A stretch of 64,000 nt of DNA from Syntrophotaleaceae bacterium (GCA_041390365.1 JAWKQB010000003.1:496001-560000), one strand, 5' to 3'; shown: positions 25,590 through 34,465, counted from the stretch's first letter. The notes: generated from the letters alone by a model not told the origin. Program-made: numbers and translations.

Positions 25590-27032
25590 ATGAAAATCCC
25601 TGCCTATTTCCTATGTACCCTTTTCCTGCTGTTGGCGCCGGTCGCCAACAGCCCGGCGGCGACCGCAGACTGGCGGGATGTTGTCCGCGACCTCGAATCG
25701 GCCAATGCCCGGGCGGCCGATCGGGCGCGGCAGGTCGAGGAGTTGGTTCGGCAGGACCGCTCTACCCTGGAAGCGGTTCTCAAGAATTACCGGGAACAGG
25801 CAGCGGATGCTGAATCCCGCCTGAAACCTCTGACGGCGGAATATGAGCGCTTGAAGGAAACAGAGGAAAAACTCCGCGCCGATCTGGCAAAAGAGCGGGA
25901 GGAGATCGAAAATATCCAGGGAACCGTGTTCGGTTTTGCCAGGCAGAGCGGGGAACTGTTCGAGGACAGCCTCCTCGGTGCGGATCTCGCGGCGGAGCGG
26001 GCGGCGGTGGACGAGATGGTGGCGCGGAAAAAATTCCCGGGGCTGGCCGAAATCGAAACCGTGGTCCGTCTGTTCACCCGCTATCGGGAGGCATCAGCGG
26101 AGGTCCGTAGCGGCGAGGGAACCTTTATCGGCGGGGACGGTCGGCCGAATCAGGGCCGGGTAGCCCGTATCGGCGCCCTGGCCGCAGTCTACTCGGCCGA
26201 TGGCGAGCAGGGATATCTGGTGCCGACGAACAACGGTCGTGAATTGAGCGCCGTCGCCGGAACCGTACCGGGCTGGGTTGAATCCCGCATCCGTCATTTC
26301 ATTGCGGAGGGACGGGGGCCTCTCCCCCTCGACCTGTCGGGCGGCGGGGCCTTTCTCAAGATGACCAACGGCAAAAGCCTGACTGAAACCTTCAAGGCGG
26401 GCGGCTCCCTGGTCTGGCCGATTCTCGGGATCGGGGTGCTGGCCCTGCTGCTGTCGGTGGAAAGGGGGCTGTTTTTCCTCCGCGTGCGCAGTAACTCCGA
26501 CCGGATCATCGACGATGTGGCGGGGATGGTGGAAAAGGACTCCATAAACGAATGCGTCGCGTACTGTCGCGCCAATGGCAAATCCCCTCTGTGCCAGGTG
26601 CTGGCCAGCGGACTGCGTCACCTCGGCCAGTCGCAGCAGGTGCTGGAGAACGCCCTGCACGAGGCCCTGCTGCAGCAGATCCCCCGTTTCGAACGGTTTC
26701 TGCCCACCCTGGCCATGTTCGCGGGCATCGCTCCGCTGCTGGGTCTGCTGGGAACCGTGACCGGGATGATCGGCACCTTCCAGGTGATCAACCTGTTCGG
26801 CACCGGCGACCCCCGCATGATGTCCGGGGGGATTTCGGAAGCCCTGATCACCACCCAGCTGGGCCTGGTGGTGGCCATCCCGATCCTTTTCGTCCACCAC
26901 CTGTTCGAGCGCAAGGTCGATCTCATCCTGACCGACATGGAGGAGAAGGGCACCGCCTTCATGATCTCGATGCTGAAAAGCGGCCATGTCAGGGAGGCGA
27001 AAGATGAGCAGCCTTTACCGTCAAGCCTCTGA
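25590..27032 (+). CDS. TtpC-like ExbB/TolQ protein with periplasmic coiled-coil extension
   Basis: 480 residues. A signal peptide (FLCTLFLLLAPVANSPAA) precedes about 240 residues of periplasmic coiled coil and a small domain. A MotA/TolQ/ExbB proton-channel domain follows (about 270-470: LVWPILGIGVLALLLSVERG, LAMFAGIAPLLGLLGTVTGMI, ISEALITTQLGLVVAIP). This extended ExbB is the hallmark of TtpC, an essential extra component of the Vibrio TonB2 system. GAGGAG precedes ATG 25590. Its end overlaps the next exbB gene by 29 bases, indicating tight co-expression. Confidence 0.88.
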   Translation: MKIPAYFLCTLFLLLAPVANSPAATADWRDVVRDLESANARAADRARQVEELVRQDRSTLEAVLKNYREQAADAESRLKPLTAEYERLKETEEKLRADLAKEREEIENIQGTVFGFARQSGELFEDSLLGADLAAERAAVDEMVARKKFPGLAEIETVVRLFTRYREASAEVRSGEGTFIGGDGRPNQGRVARIGALAAVYSADGEQGYLVPTNNGRELSAVAGTVPGWVESRIRHFIAEGRGPLPLDLSGGGAFLKMTNGKSLTETFKAGGSLVWPILGIGVLALLLSVERGLFFLRVRSNSDRIIDDVAGMVEKDSINECVAYCRANGKSPLCQVLASGLRHLGQSQQVLENALHEALLQQIPRFERFLPTLAMFAGIAPLLGLLGTVTGMIGTFQVINLFGTGDPRMMSGGISEALITTQLGLVVAIPILFVHHLFERKVDLILTDMEEKGTAFMISMLKSGHVREAKDEQPLPSSL

Positions 27033-27609
27033 TTTTTTTCTCAGCGGCGGTGCGGTCATGCCGCCCCTGCTGATCATGTCCTTGATCATGTGGTTCCTGA
27101 TTTCCTACAAAAGCTGGCAGTTCCTGAACGCCAGAAAACGGGAAGGCACCGTCCTGGATCTGCTTGCCGCCCGGGATGGAGAGGAAACCGGCTCCATCTG
27201 GCAGCGAAATATGGTGCGGAATTTTCGCCTGCTGAGCGGACGGCGGGGGACGGTCGACTTCGATCATCTGGCCCGGGTGCGCAAGAAGCAGGAGAGCGAC
27301 ATCGACCGTTTCATCCCCAGCATCCTGGTGCTCGCCGGGGTCGCTCCCCTGATGGGCCTGCTCGGCACCGTGAGCGGCATGATCACCACCTTCGACGTCA
27401 TCGCGGTGTTCGGCACCGGCAACGCCCGGGCCATGGCCGCGGGCATTTCCGAAGCCCTTATCTCCACCCAGACCGGTCTGGTGGTGGCGATCCCCGGCCT
27501 GGTTCTGGGCAATCTGCTGTCGCGACGGGCCGAAAACCTGAAGGAGCGCCTGCAGGCGTTCTCCATCGGACTGGTTCTGGCTTCCCGACAGACATCCTCG
27601 AAGGGGTGA
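27004..27609 (+). CDS. exbB: ExbB proton-channel protein
   Basis: 201 residues with three membrane segments: GAVMPPLLIMSLIMWFLI, ILVLAGVAPLMGLLGTVSGMI and ISEALISTQTGLVVAIPGLVLGNLL. The latter two form the TolQ/ExbB signature. It makes the inner-membrane proton channel with ExbD that energises TonB. The second ExbB-type protein of this cluster, as in TonB2 systems. ATG 27004 is preceded by GGGAGGCGAAAG, inside the end of the upstream gene. Confidence 0.9.
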   Translation: MSSLYRQASDFFLSGGAVMPPLLIMSLIMWFLISYKSWQFLNARKREGTVLDLLAARDGEETGSIWQRNMVRNFRLLSGRRGTVDFDHLARVRKKQESDIDRFIPSILVLAGVAPLMGLLGTVSGMITTFDVIAVFGTGNARAMAAGISEALISTQTGLVVAIPGLVLGNLLSRRAENLKERLQAFSIGLVLASRQTSSKG

Positions 27610-27612
27610 TTC

Positions 27613-28026
27613 ATGCGCAATTCGACCATCAGCAGACGCAGAAACCGCAAAGGCACCGAACTGAACATGTCGCCCCTCATCGACATGATCTTCATATTGC
27701 TGCTGTTCTTCATCGTCACGACCAGCTTCGTCAAGGAAGCCGGCGTCGACGTGGAGCGGCCGGTGGCGGCTACGGCGCAAACCAAGGAAAGCACCAATCT
27801 GGTGCTGGCCATCACCGACAGCAATATCCTCTATATCGAGGGCAAGCCGATCGACATCCGTTCCCTGCGCGGCCACATGGAGCGATTTATCATGCAGAAC
27901 CCGACCGGTTCGGTGGTCATCGCCGCCGACAAGGACAGCCGCTCCGGAACCATCATCTCCACCCTGGATGCCTGCCGTCTGGCCGGGGTGAAAAACCTCA
28001 GCGTCGCAGCCCAGCAACCGGAATAG
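27613..28026 (+). CDS. exbD: ExbD energy-transducing protein
   Basis: 137 residues. Short basic N-terminus, one membrane helix containing the proton-carrying Asp (LNMSPLIDMIFILLLFFIVTTSF), and a periplasmic ExbD/TolR domain (ITDSNILYIEGKPIDI, VVIAADKDSRSGTIISTLDACRLAGVKNLSVA). Partner of ExbB in the Ton motor. It begins three bases after exbB. Confidence 0.93.
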   Translation: MRNSTISRRRNRKGTELNMSPLIDMIFILLLFFIVTTSFVKEAGVDVERPVAATAQTKESTNLVLAITDSNILYIEGKPIDIRSLRGHMERFIMQNPTGSVVIAADKDSRSGTIISTLDACRLAGVKNLSVAAQQPE

Positions 28027-28032
28027 CTCGCA

Positions 28033-28698
28033 ATGACCAAGTGGCTTCGCAACAACTCATTTTTCCTGTTCAGCGTGGCGGTGAATCTGCTGCTCTTTCT
28101 GTCGATCCCGCTCCTGTCCCATCTGTCCCTGAAGAACCGGCAGACCGAGATCTCGAGCAGCTTCTCCTTTCGCAAGGCGACCCGGGTGCGGCCGCCGGAT
28201 CCGGATGACAGGGAACTGCCCAAGGAGCCTCCGAAGCCGAAACAGCTGCCCAAAATCGCCGAGGTCGTCGGGTTCAATCAGACGAGCAGGTCCACTGCGC
28301 CGAACCGCCCGCGAATGAGTCTGAATACGCCGAGTTTCGAGATGGCGGCGGGAACCCCCGAGATGGGGCTCGCCGTCTTTGCCCCGATGGCCCAGCCGCA
28401 GACCGAATTCGACCTGGGCGAGGTCGATTCCCAGCCGATGCCGGTCAGCCGCATCAGTCCGGTCTATCCCTACGATGCCAGACAGAAAGGCATCGAGGGG
28501 GTGGTCATGGTCAAATTTCTGGTCGACGGAGAAGGCCGGGTCACCCGGGTCTCGGTTGTCGACTCCAAACCTCCTGACGTCTTCGACCAGGCGGCGCTGG
28601 ATGCGGTCCGCCAATGGCGGTTCCAGCCGGCGAGCCTCGACGGTGAAACGGTGGCGACCTGGATGTCGGTGCCGATCCGCTTCAGAATGAATGAATAA
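28033..28698 (+). CDS. tonB: TonB-family energy transducer
   Basis: 221 residues: one N-terminal membrane helix (FFLFSVAVNLLLFLSIPLL), a Pro/Lys-rich spacer (PKEPPKPKQLPK) shorter than in classical TonB, and a C-terminal TonB domain with ISPVYPYDARQKGIEGVVMVKFLVDGEG and DQAALDAVRQWRFQPA. This domain contacts the TonB box of the receptor. The short spacer is usual for TonB2-type proteins. Seven bases after exbD in the same operon. Confidence 0.93.
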   Translation: MTKWLRNNSFFLFSVAVNLLLFLSIPLLSHLSLKNRQTEISSSFSFRKATRVRPPDPDDRELPKEPPKPKQLPKIAEVVGFNQTSRSTAPNRPRMSLNTPSFEMAAGTPEMGLAVFAPMAQPQTEFDLGEVDSQPMPVSRISPVYPYDARQKGIEGVVMVKFLVDGEGRVTRVSVVDSKPPDVFDQAALDAVRQWRFQPASLDGETVATWMSVPIRFRMNE

Positions 28699-28753
28699 AG
28701 CTGATTGAGATCGGCGATGGATTCCCATTGACCGCAAAGGAAAGGAAAACGCC

Positions 28754-29860
28754 GTGTCCCGTCTTTTAAAGTTCCGTCTCGTACTCTCCTGTCTTCTGTT
28801 CCTGCCGTCGGCCGCCGTTGCTGCCGGTCAGGAGGGTGTTTCTTTGACCGGAGTCCGTTATCTCCACCCGGTAGTGGTCACCGAAATGACCCGTTACGAC
28901 ACCGACGATCCGGCCATCTGGATCAACCGGGAACAGCCTTCGGAGAGCCTGGTTCTGGGAACAGACAAAAATGAGGACGGGGCTCTCTACGTCTACGACC
29001 TGCAGGGCCGCATCCTGCAGGAGAGGGTCGTGCGCAACCTGCAGCGGCCGAATAATGTCGATGTCGAATATGGATTCTCTTTGGCAGGGCGATCGATCGA
29101 TATAGCGGTCGTGACAGAACGGCTGACCAGCAAGATACGCATTTTCAGCCTGCCGGATATGCAGCCTCTCGACGGCGGGGGCATTGAAGTCTTTGCCGGT
29201 GAAGAAGCCGGGGACTTTCGAGCTCCTATGGGCATCGCGCTATACCGTCATCACGCGGACGGCGAGATATTCGCCATCGTCGGCAGAAAAAGCGGACCGT
29301 CCGGAGAATATCTGTGGCAATATCATCTGGTAGATAACGGCAATGGACAAATCGATGGGATTCTGGTAAGAAAGCTCGGCGATTTCAGCGGCCGCGGCGA
29401 AATCGAAGCGATTGCCGTGGACGACGCCCTTGGCTACATCTACTATGCTGATGAGGGAGCGGGCATCCGCAAGTATCATGCGGACCACAATCAGGGATCG
29501 GCTGAGCTCGCCCTGTTCGGAACCGATGGTTTTACCGAGGATCGTGAGGGGATCGCCATCTATCAGCTCGACGAAACGCGCGGCTATATCCTGGTTTCCG
29601 ATCAGCAGGGGAACCGCTTCAACATCTATCCCCGCGAGGGGGAGCCCACTCGTCCCCATCACCACCCGTTATTGAAGTCGGTTGCCACGGTAACCAACGA
29701 GTGCGATGGGTGCGAAGTCGTTTCCCATCCCCTCGGGAGCCGATTTCCCCATGGGCTGTTCGTCGCCATGTCCGACAACAGAACTTTTCAGTATTACCGA
29801 TGGGAGGACCTGGCCAAAGGTGAACCGGCCTTGTCGATTAAAGGAGGTAATGTCCCATGA
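28754..29860 (+). CDS. Beta-propeller phytase (3-phytase)
   Basis: 368 residues with a signal peptide (LVLSCLLFLPSAAVAAG). Phytase_3 beta-propeller motifs are clear: DTDDPAIW near the start, LGTDKNEDGALYVYDLQG, RPNNVDVEYGF, IEAIAVDDALGYIYYADEGAGIRKY, and DREGIAIYQ. The acidic groups match the Ca2+-binding positions of this family, which releases phosphate from myo-inositol hexakisphosphate. The product is exported, so it probably works in the periplasm or outside. GTG 28754 is the start, preceded by AAAGGAAA. The gene overlaps the alkaline phosphatase gene by four bases, so the two are translationally coupled. Confidence 0.9.
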   Translation: MSRLLKFRLVLSCLLFLPSAAVAAGQEGVSLTGVRYLHPVVVTEMTRYDTDDPAIWINREQPSESLVLGTDKNEDGALYVYDLQGRILQERVVRNLQRPNNVDVEYGFSLAGRSIDIAVVTERLTSKIRIFSLPDMQPLDGGGIEVFAGEEAGDFRAPMGIALYRHHADGEIFAIVGRKSGPSGEYLWQYHLVDNGNGQIDGILVRKLGDFSGRGEIEAIAVDDALGYIYYADEGAGIRKYHADHNQGSAELALFGTDGFTEDREGIAIYQLDETRGYILVSDQQGNRFNIYPREGEPTRPHHHPLLKSVATVTNECDGCEVVSHPLGSRFPHGLFVAMSDNRTFQYYRWEDLAKGEPALSIKGGNVP

Positions 29861-31251
29861 CCCGGAATAATCTCGTGTTTCCTGTTCTCCTCACCCTGTC
29901 GGCAGCCCTTCTCTTGTCCTGCACTCCACAGATGCGGCAGGAACCGGTGGCCGCGAAACAGCCATCGACGAAGAATGTCATCGTGATGATCGGCGACGGC
30001 ATGGGCTTCAACCACGTCAAGGCCGCCAGCCTGTTTCTTTACGGCCAGGCCGACGGGCAGCCCTACCATGCCTTTCCGGTCCGGGTGGCGATGAGCACCT
30101 ATGCCGCCGGGGGCCAATACGATCCCCAGGGGTTCTGGACGGATTACCTTTCTGCCGGAACCGGTGCGACCGATTCAGGGGCGGCGGCCACGGCCATGGC
30201 CACCGGACACAAAACCTATCGCTACGCCATCGGCGTGGACATGCAGCGTCAGCCGCTGCGCAATGTCGTGGAAGTGGCCGAAGAGACCGGCCGGTCCACG
30301 GGGGTGATTACCACCGTGCCGGTCAGTCATGCCACCCCGGCCGGCTTTGTCGCCCACAATCCGACCCGCAAAAACATGGAAGAGATCGCCCGGTACATGA
30401 TAAACGAAAGCGGCCTGGAGGTGCTGATGGGCTGTGGGCATCCCTGGTTCGACCGCAATGGCGAGAAAAGAGCGGAGCCCGGGTCCTTCCGATCCGTCGG
30501 CGGCGAATCGACCTGGAGCGCCCTGGAGCAGGGGACCGCGGGGGGAGACATGGATGGCGACGGCAAGGAAGATCCCTGGACCCTGATCGAGGATCGCCAG
30601 GCTTTCCGGGAGTTGGCCGAAGGGGCGACCCCCGGGCGGGTCATCGGCATTGCCCGCATCGCACCGACCCTGCAGCAGAAACGGGGCGATTCGTCGGAGG
30701 ACGGGACCTACGCCTCCGATCCCCCTTTCGCTGTCCCCCTTGTCGAGACGGTACCGACCCTGGCGGAGATGGCGGCAGCCGCCCTGAACGTGCTCGATGA
30801 GGACGAGGACGGCTTTTTTCTGATGATCGAGGGGGGCGCCATAGACTGGGCGAGCCATGCCAATCAGGCGGGGAGGATGATCGAGGAGCAGATCGCCTTC
30901 GACCATGCGGTGGCCCGGGTGATCGCCTGGGTGGAAACCCGAAGCTCCTGGGAGGAAACCCTGCTGATCGTCACGGCTGACCATGAAACCGGCTTTCTCA
31001 ACGGCCCCGGTTCCAGCGACCGGCCGAATCCCCTGGTCGGAAATGGACTCCTGAGGGTGCCCAATCTGCAGTGGCAGTCAGCCGAACATACCAATTCCCT
31101 GGTCCCCTTCTTCGCCAGGGGAGCCGGTGCAGACTCTTTCCTTCAGCACCTTTTGCCCTCCCCCGACCCTGTGCGCGGCCTCTATCTGGACAACACGGCC
31201 ATCGCCAAAGGGGTCATGGCTCTGTTGGAAGGGTCGGCTTCCAAAAATTGA
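29857..31251 (+). CDS. Alkaline phosphatase lipoprotein
   Basis: 464 residues of the PhoA-type family. The N-terminus is a lipoprotein signal with lipobox LLLSC, so it should be anchored to a membrane. VIVMIGDGMGFNH holds a metal-binding Asp, GATDSGAAATAMATGHKT the nucleophilic Ser, EGGAIDWASHANQ and VTADHETGF further metal ligands. It hydrolyses phosphate monoesters, and could finish dephosphorylation of phytase products. AAAGGAGG lies within the end of the phytase gene. Last gene of the run. Confidence 0.92.
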   Translation: MTRNNLVFPVLLTLSAALLLSCTPQMRQEPVAAKQPSTKNVIVMIGDGMGFNHVKAASLFLYGQADGQPYHAFPVRVAMSTYAAGGQYDPQGFWTDYLSAGTGATDSGAAATAMATGHKTYRYAIGVDMQRQPLRNVVEVAEETGRSTGVITTVPVSHATPAGFVAHNPTRKNMEEIARYMINESGLEVLMGCGHPWFDRNGEKRAEPGSFRSVGGESTWSALEQGTAGGDMDGDGKEDPWTLIEDRQAFRELAEGATPGRVIGIARIAPTLQQKRGDSSEDGTYASDPPFAVPLVETVPTLAEMAAAALNVLDEDEDGFFLMIEGGAIDWASHANQAGRMIEEQIAFDHAVARVIAWVETRSSWEETLLIVTADHETGFLNGPGSSDRPNPLVGNGLLRVPNLQWQSAEHTNSLVPFFARGAGADSFLQHLLPSPDPVRGLYLDNTAIAKGVMALLEGSASKN

Positions 31252-31266
31252 TCGAGAATCAGCGGC

Positions 31267-31290
31267 AGGGGCGATTCTCGAATCGCCCCT
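31267..31290 (+). terminator. Hairpin after alkaline phosphatase, possible terminator
   Basis: AGGGGCGATT and AATCGCCCCT form a ten-pair stem with a four-base loop, 15 bases beyond the stop codon. There is no T-run, so it may stop transcription weakly or protect the 3' end. Confidence 0.5.
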
Positions 31291-31331
31291 GAACCGGGAT
31301 GCATGGGGTCCTCACCCCTCACGCCTCACTC

Positions 31332-31772
31332 TCAAGCGGTTCCTTTCGCCTCCCACAGCAGGAGCAGTTCCCTGGGCAGGGAGTGTTTGATGTCCTGCAG
31401 CTCGCCCTCGGTGATGTGCCTGTCCAGCACATGGAAAACGGCCCGGGCGATCCCCTCGGCGTCGACCTCGGGTTCCTTCACGAAAAAGTCGGAGATCTTG
31501 CCGAGAAACTGTTCCTTGTGCCGCTCCCTGGTCGGTTTTCCCGTCGGTGTCCACCCCTCGTAGTAGATGCCTCGCACCAGCAGGGGAAGCTGAGCACCCA
31601 GGTGGGCTGCTTCCTGCGGAGAGAGGCGGTCGCGCAGCGTGTGCAGCACGGCCCTCAGGGCCAGATAGGCCCGGTGGCGGTCTTCCCAGTGCATCTCGTC
31701 CATGATCTCACGAAACCACACATTGGTCTTGTGAAGGGAGGTTTCAAAGGCCTCCATGCAGGTTACGCTCAT
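31332..31772 (-). CDS. DUF2267 protein
   Basis: 146 residues, helical. HWEDRHRAYLALRAVLHTLRDRLSPQEAAHLGAQLPLLVRGIYYEGW is the diagnostic start of DUF2267, a family found widely next to stress genes with no known biochemical activity. The second half repeats the pattern (EGIARAVFHVLDRHITEGELQDIKHSLP). ATG 31772 follows AGGAGG; the 22 extra codons upstream are not supported. Confidence 0.88.
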   Translation of the reverse strand: MSVTCMEAFETSLHKTNVWFREIMDEMHWEDRHRAYLALRAVLHTLRDRLSPQEAAHLGAQLPLLVRGIYYEGWTPTGKPTRERHKEQFLGKISDFFVKEPEVDAEGIARAVFHVLDRHITEGELQDIKHSLPRELLLLWEAKGTA

Positions 31773-31927
31773 GATCTCACCTCCTCTGTTTTTTACCCCA
31801 TTATAGCCTGTTTCAGCACCGGTTAAGTGAAAGGCCAAACGTCACCCTTCCCTGCTGCTGCCTTTTGCTGAAATTTCCAAAAAGCTTGCTATTCTTAATG
31901 GGAGATAATTTCGGACGGGAGGATCGG

Positions 31928-32377
31928 GTGACAACTGGCCATGGCTTGAAAACGGCAATCCGGATATTGCTGGATCCCAAACTGATTCTGGCGCTGTTCG
32001 TTGCCTTTAAAATCGGTCAGACCGTCAATGCTTTTCTGACCGGTGAAAAACCGGTCTTTTTTCCCTATATCCGGCTGGCCGAGATCGCTTTCCTGGTTCC
32101 TTTTTCCTGGCTGGCGGTCAAAAGGCGCACCGGCGCCCTCTTCCTGGTCGGTCTGGTTCTCTTCCTGCAGATATTTCCTGCCTTCTGGGCCATTCTTTAT
32201 ATCTCGTTCAAAGAGTATCTTCTTAAAACGGTCGCTATTCTCCTGAGCGGATATTTTGTTTACGGCGGGCACACCCTGTTGCGGCAGGCCTGGGACAACC
32301 TGGCGATACCGGAAGGGAAGTCAGGCGCTATCCCTTTTCAGGCCGGAACCGCCAGGATTCGGGTGGGAGAAAGGTGA
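31928..32377 (+). CDS. Small integral membrane protein
   Basis: 149 residues with about four membrane helices (LILALFVAFKIGQTVNAFL, AEIAFLVPFSWLAV, ALFLVGLVLFLQIFPAFWAILYI, AVAILLSGYFVYGG-like). GTG 31928 is preferred because GGGAGG ends six bases before it; an ATG at 31865 has no ribosome-binding site. The 3' end overlaps the convergent HTH gene by 50 bases. No family recognised. Confidence 0.55.
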   Translation: MTTGHGLKTAIRILLDPKLILALFVAFKIGQTVNAFLTGEKPVFFPYIRLAEIAFLVPFSWLAVKRRTGALFLVGLVLFLQIFPAFWAILYISFKEYLLKTVAILLSGYFVYGGHTLLRQAWDNLAIPEGKSGAIPFQAGTARIRVGER

Positions 32378-32624
32378 CTTTCAGGCCGAAAGGCGAGGCT
32401 ATCTTCTCCAGTGTGGCCAGCGTGGGATTGCCGGTTCCACTTTCAAATTCGGAAAGGATGCGCGGAGAAATATCGGCGATTTTTTGAGCATATTCCTTCT
32501 GAGTCATGCCGAGGATTTTCCTCATCCGGCGCGTCGCCTGGCGGATATCGATATCTCCCCTGGCAAGAGCCGCATAGAGCTCCTCTTTCATCTCTGCCAT
32601 TGCATGGGCATCGGGTCGTTTCAT
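32328..32624 (-). CDS. HTH antitoxin-type regulator (HipB-like)
   Basis: 98 residues. A Cro/CI helix-turn-helix lies at about 37-90 (MRKILGMTQKEYAQKIADISPRILSEFE, then GNPTLATLEKIASPFGLKV). It starts within the last codons of hipA (ATGA overlap at 32621-32624), so the two are co-translated. In E. coli HipB precedes HipA; here the order is reversed. It should neutralise HipA and repress the operon through the four palindromes at 33916-34066. Confidence 0.8.
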   Translation of the reverse strand: MKRPDAHAMAEMKEELYAALARGDIDIRQATRRMRKILGMTQKEYAQKIADISPRILSEFESGTGNPTLATLEKIASPFGLKVTFLPPESWRFRPEKG

Positions 32625-33913
32625 AACGTGATCCTCGGTTTTGCCTCCTCCAGGCCTTTCGCGACCGCTTCGGTCCAGGGTGCCAGCCGTTGGATGATCT
32701 CGGAATCGACGCCGCAATCCGCCATGGTCTCAGGCAGTTTTCGGACGGCGTTCCCGTGACCGGCGAGCCAGACTCTGGTTTCACCAGGATCTAGAAAGTT
32801 TGCGAGCTTCTCACAGACCTTTCCCCATTCCGGTTGATTCCCCGGAGATTCATCCTCCCACCGAGTGACGCGTCCAATGCCTTCCGGGTCCAGAAACATG
32901 GGGGCGAAGTCGAAAAGTGGAGAAAGCTGGATGCGACCCTTGCTTCTCAGGACAGCGGAGTTGCGTCCATGATTGTCGGTGTTGCGCAGTGCCAGATTCA
33001 GCATGTCGCGACGCAAATACTCGCGAATTTCTCCAGCAGGTTCGGTGACGGCTTTCGCGAGGGCCTGACAGAAGGTATCGTGGCGAACCACCGTGCCATA
33101 CCCGGGTATGCCGGCCAGGGCATAGAGGCTGTGCATGGCAAGGCGGGTGACGCGACCATCGATGACTTCCCGATCGAAACGGGGAACAAACAGCACGCCC
33201 TGGTCATGGATCAAAGGGTCTCCGACCCGGATGCCGAACCTTCTGGCCACTTCCAGGTAAAACGGTTCATTGCGAAGAACCTGCTGGTTGCGCGAATCGG
33301 CACGGCGGCCGCGAGGGAACTTCACCAGCCAGAAGCGTTTGCTTTGCTCATCGGTCAGAGCTCCTTCGGCGTGAAACATCCCGAAAAGGTCCTCGGCAAG
33401 CAGATATTTCGGCGCTTCTCCCTGCACGCTGGAGGCACCTGCGACATGAGCTCCTCTTTCTTCGGCGTAATCGAGGAATCCCTCCCGCTGTTCGATGATA
33501 TCCTGGCGGGGAAAGCCAATCTTGAAATGATCGCGAGGAGGAAGAGGCGCGGCTTCAGCCACCCTCAGACTGCCCGGTGGAGCGCCGGCCCCTTTGGTGA
33601 GAAGGTGCCAGTCAGCATGCGGGCCATCTTTGTCAACCTGCAACCGCCGGAGCCAGGCCCTTCGCCCTGCGCCGCTCGGCATCAGATCGAGCAGAAATGG
33701 CGGCCATTGATCAAAGCGGAACAATTCAAATCCGACGGTAAGGCCGGGGATGAGTTCGGCGTCCCGGCGACCAAGATGAGCCATAGCGTAATCGATTTCA
33801 TACTGCAGGCGAGCGCTTCCCGCAACACCCCGGGTGATGCTCTGGGGGTCCGGCTCGAAGATCGCAGCAACTTGCCAACGACCGTCGAGAAATATTTGCA
33901 GATGACAATTCAT
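32621..33913 (-). CDS. hipA: HipA-family serine/threonine kinase toxin
   Basis: 430 residues, near the E. coli HipA length (440). The kinase core shows NLALRNTDNHGRNSAV (catalytic Asp/Asn loop) and LSPLFDFAPM (metal-binding Asp). A plausible Ser-containing activation loop lies at VAGASSVQGEAPKYLL, which also holds the ATP-loop Lys. E. coli HipA phosphorylates glutamyl-tRNA synthetase and causes growth arrest; the target here is unknown. No clear ribosome-binding site is present, because an operator palindrome lies two bases upstream of ATG 33913. Confidence 0.88.
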   Translation of the reverse strand: MNCHLQIFLDGRWQVAAIFEPDPQSITRGVAGSARLQYEIDYAMAHLGRRDAELIPGLTVGFELFRFDQWPPFLLDLMPSGAGRRAWLRRLQVDKDGPHADWHLLTKGAGAPPGSLRVAEAAPLPPRDHFKIGFPRQDIIEQREGFLDYAEERGAHVAGASSVQGEAPKYLLAEDLFGMFHAEGALTDEQSKRFWLVKFPRGRRADSRNQQVLRNEPFYLEVARRFGIRVGDPLIHDQGVLFVPRFDREVIDGRVTRLAMHSLYALAGIPGYGTVVRHDTFCQALAKAVTEPAGEIREYLRRDMLNLALRNTDNHGRNSAVLRSKGRIQLSPLFDFAPMFLDPEGIGRVTRWEDESPGNQPEWGKVCEKLANFLDPGETRVWLAGHGNAVRKLPETMADCGVDSEIIQRLAPWTEAVAKGLEEAKPRITL

Positions 33914-33915
33914 GG

Positions 33916-34066
33916 TTCACTTAAGTGATATAAAGGGCTCAAAGAGGTTTTTTTTATTTCAGTATAGTGAATTTTTTCCTTTTTAAATTGCGGTGGAAAA
34001 TAATCTCTGGATCACTATAGTGAAGGAAAAAAGCGCTGCATTCAAGTATTTTTTCACTTTAGTGAA
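33916..34066. promoter_or_regulatory. Array of four TTCACT-N2-AGTGAA operators upstream of hipA
   Basis: Four near-identical 14-base palindromes lie at 33916-33929, 33958-33971, 34011-34024 and 34053-34066. Two are perfect or nearly so, and the second carries one mismatch. Centre-to-centre spacings are 42, 53 and 42 bases, close to four, five and four helical turns, so all four face the same side of the DNA. The site at 33958-33971 also contains TATACT on the minus strand, a possible -10 box. They are the likely binding sites of the HTH antitoxin. Confidence 0.75.
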
Positions 34067-34123
34067 CATTGCGGCTGGGAGCCTGTTGGGTTTGCGGGAT
34101 TCATGCTTAAGTCCGACAGGCTT

Positions 34124-34465
34124 CTAGGCCTTTTTCACGAACTCGGATTTCAGCTTCATGGCGCCGATGCCTTCGATCCTGCAGTCGATGTCGTGATCGC
34201 CGTCACAGAGACGGATGTTTTTGACCTTGGTGCCGACCTTGACCGTCAGCGACGATCCTTTCACCTTCAGGTCCTTGATCACGGTAACACTGTCGCCGTC
34301 CTGAAGAGGGGTGCCGTAGGCATCGCAGCTGGCACCTGCCCTTTCCTCCTTATTCGTCGTACCTTCCCGGGGCCACTCATGACCGCATTCGGGACAGACG
34401 AACATCAGCCCATCCTCATAGGTGTATTCGGAGCCGCATTGCGGACATTCGGGAAACTCACTCAT
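34124..34465 (-). CDS. yjdM: YjdM/PhnA-family zinc-ribbon protein
   Basis: 113 residues. An N-terminal zinc ribbon (CPQCGSEYTYEDGLMFVCPECGHEW) is followed by the YjdM domain (GTPLQDGDSVTVIKDLKVKGSS, IRLCDGDHDIDCRIEGIG). Despite its old name, this family is not part of phosphonate degradation; its role is unclear. It overlaps the BatD gene stop by four bases on the same strand, so is the last gene of that operon. Confidence 0.93.
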   Translation of the reverse strand: MSEFPECPQCGSEYTYEDGLMFVCPECGHEWPREGTTNKEERAGASCDAYGTPLQDGDSVTVIKDLKVKGSSLTVKVGTKVKNIRLCDGDHDIDCRIEGIGAMKLKSEFVKKA

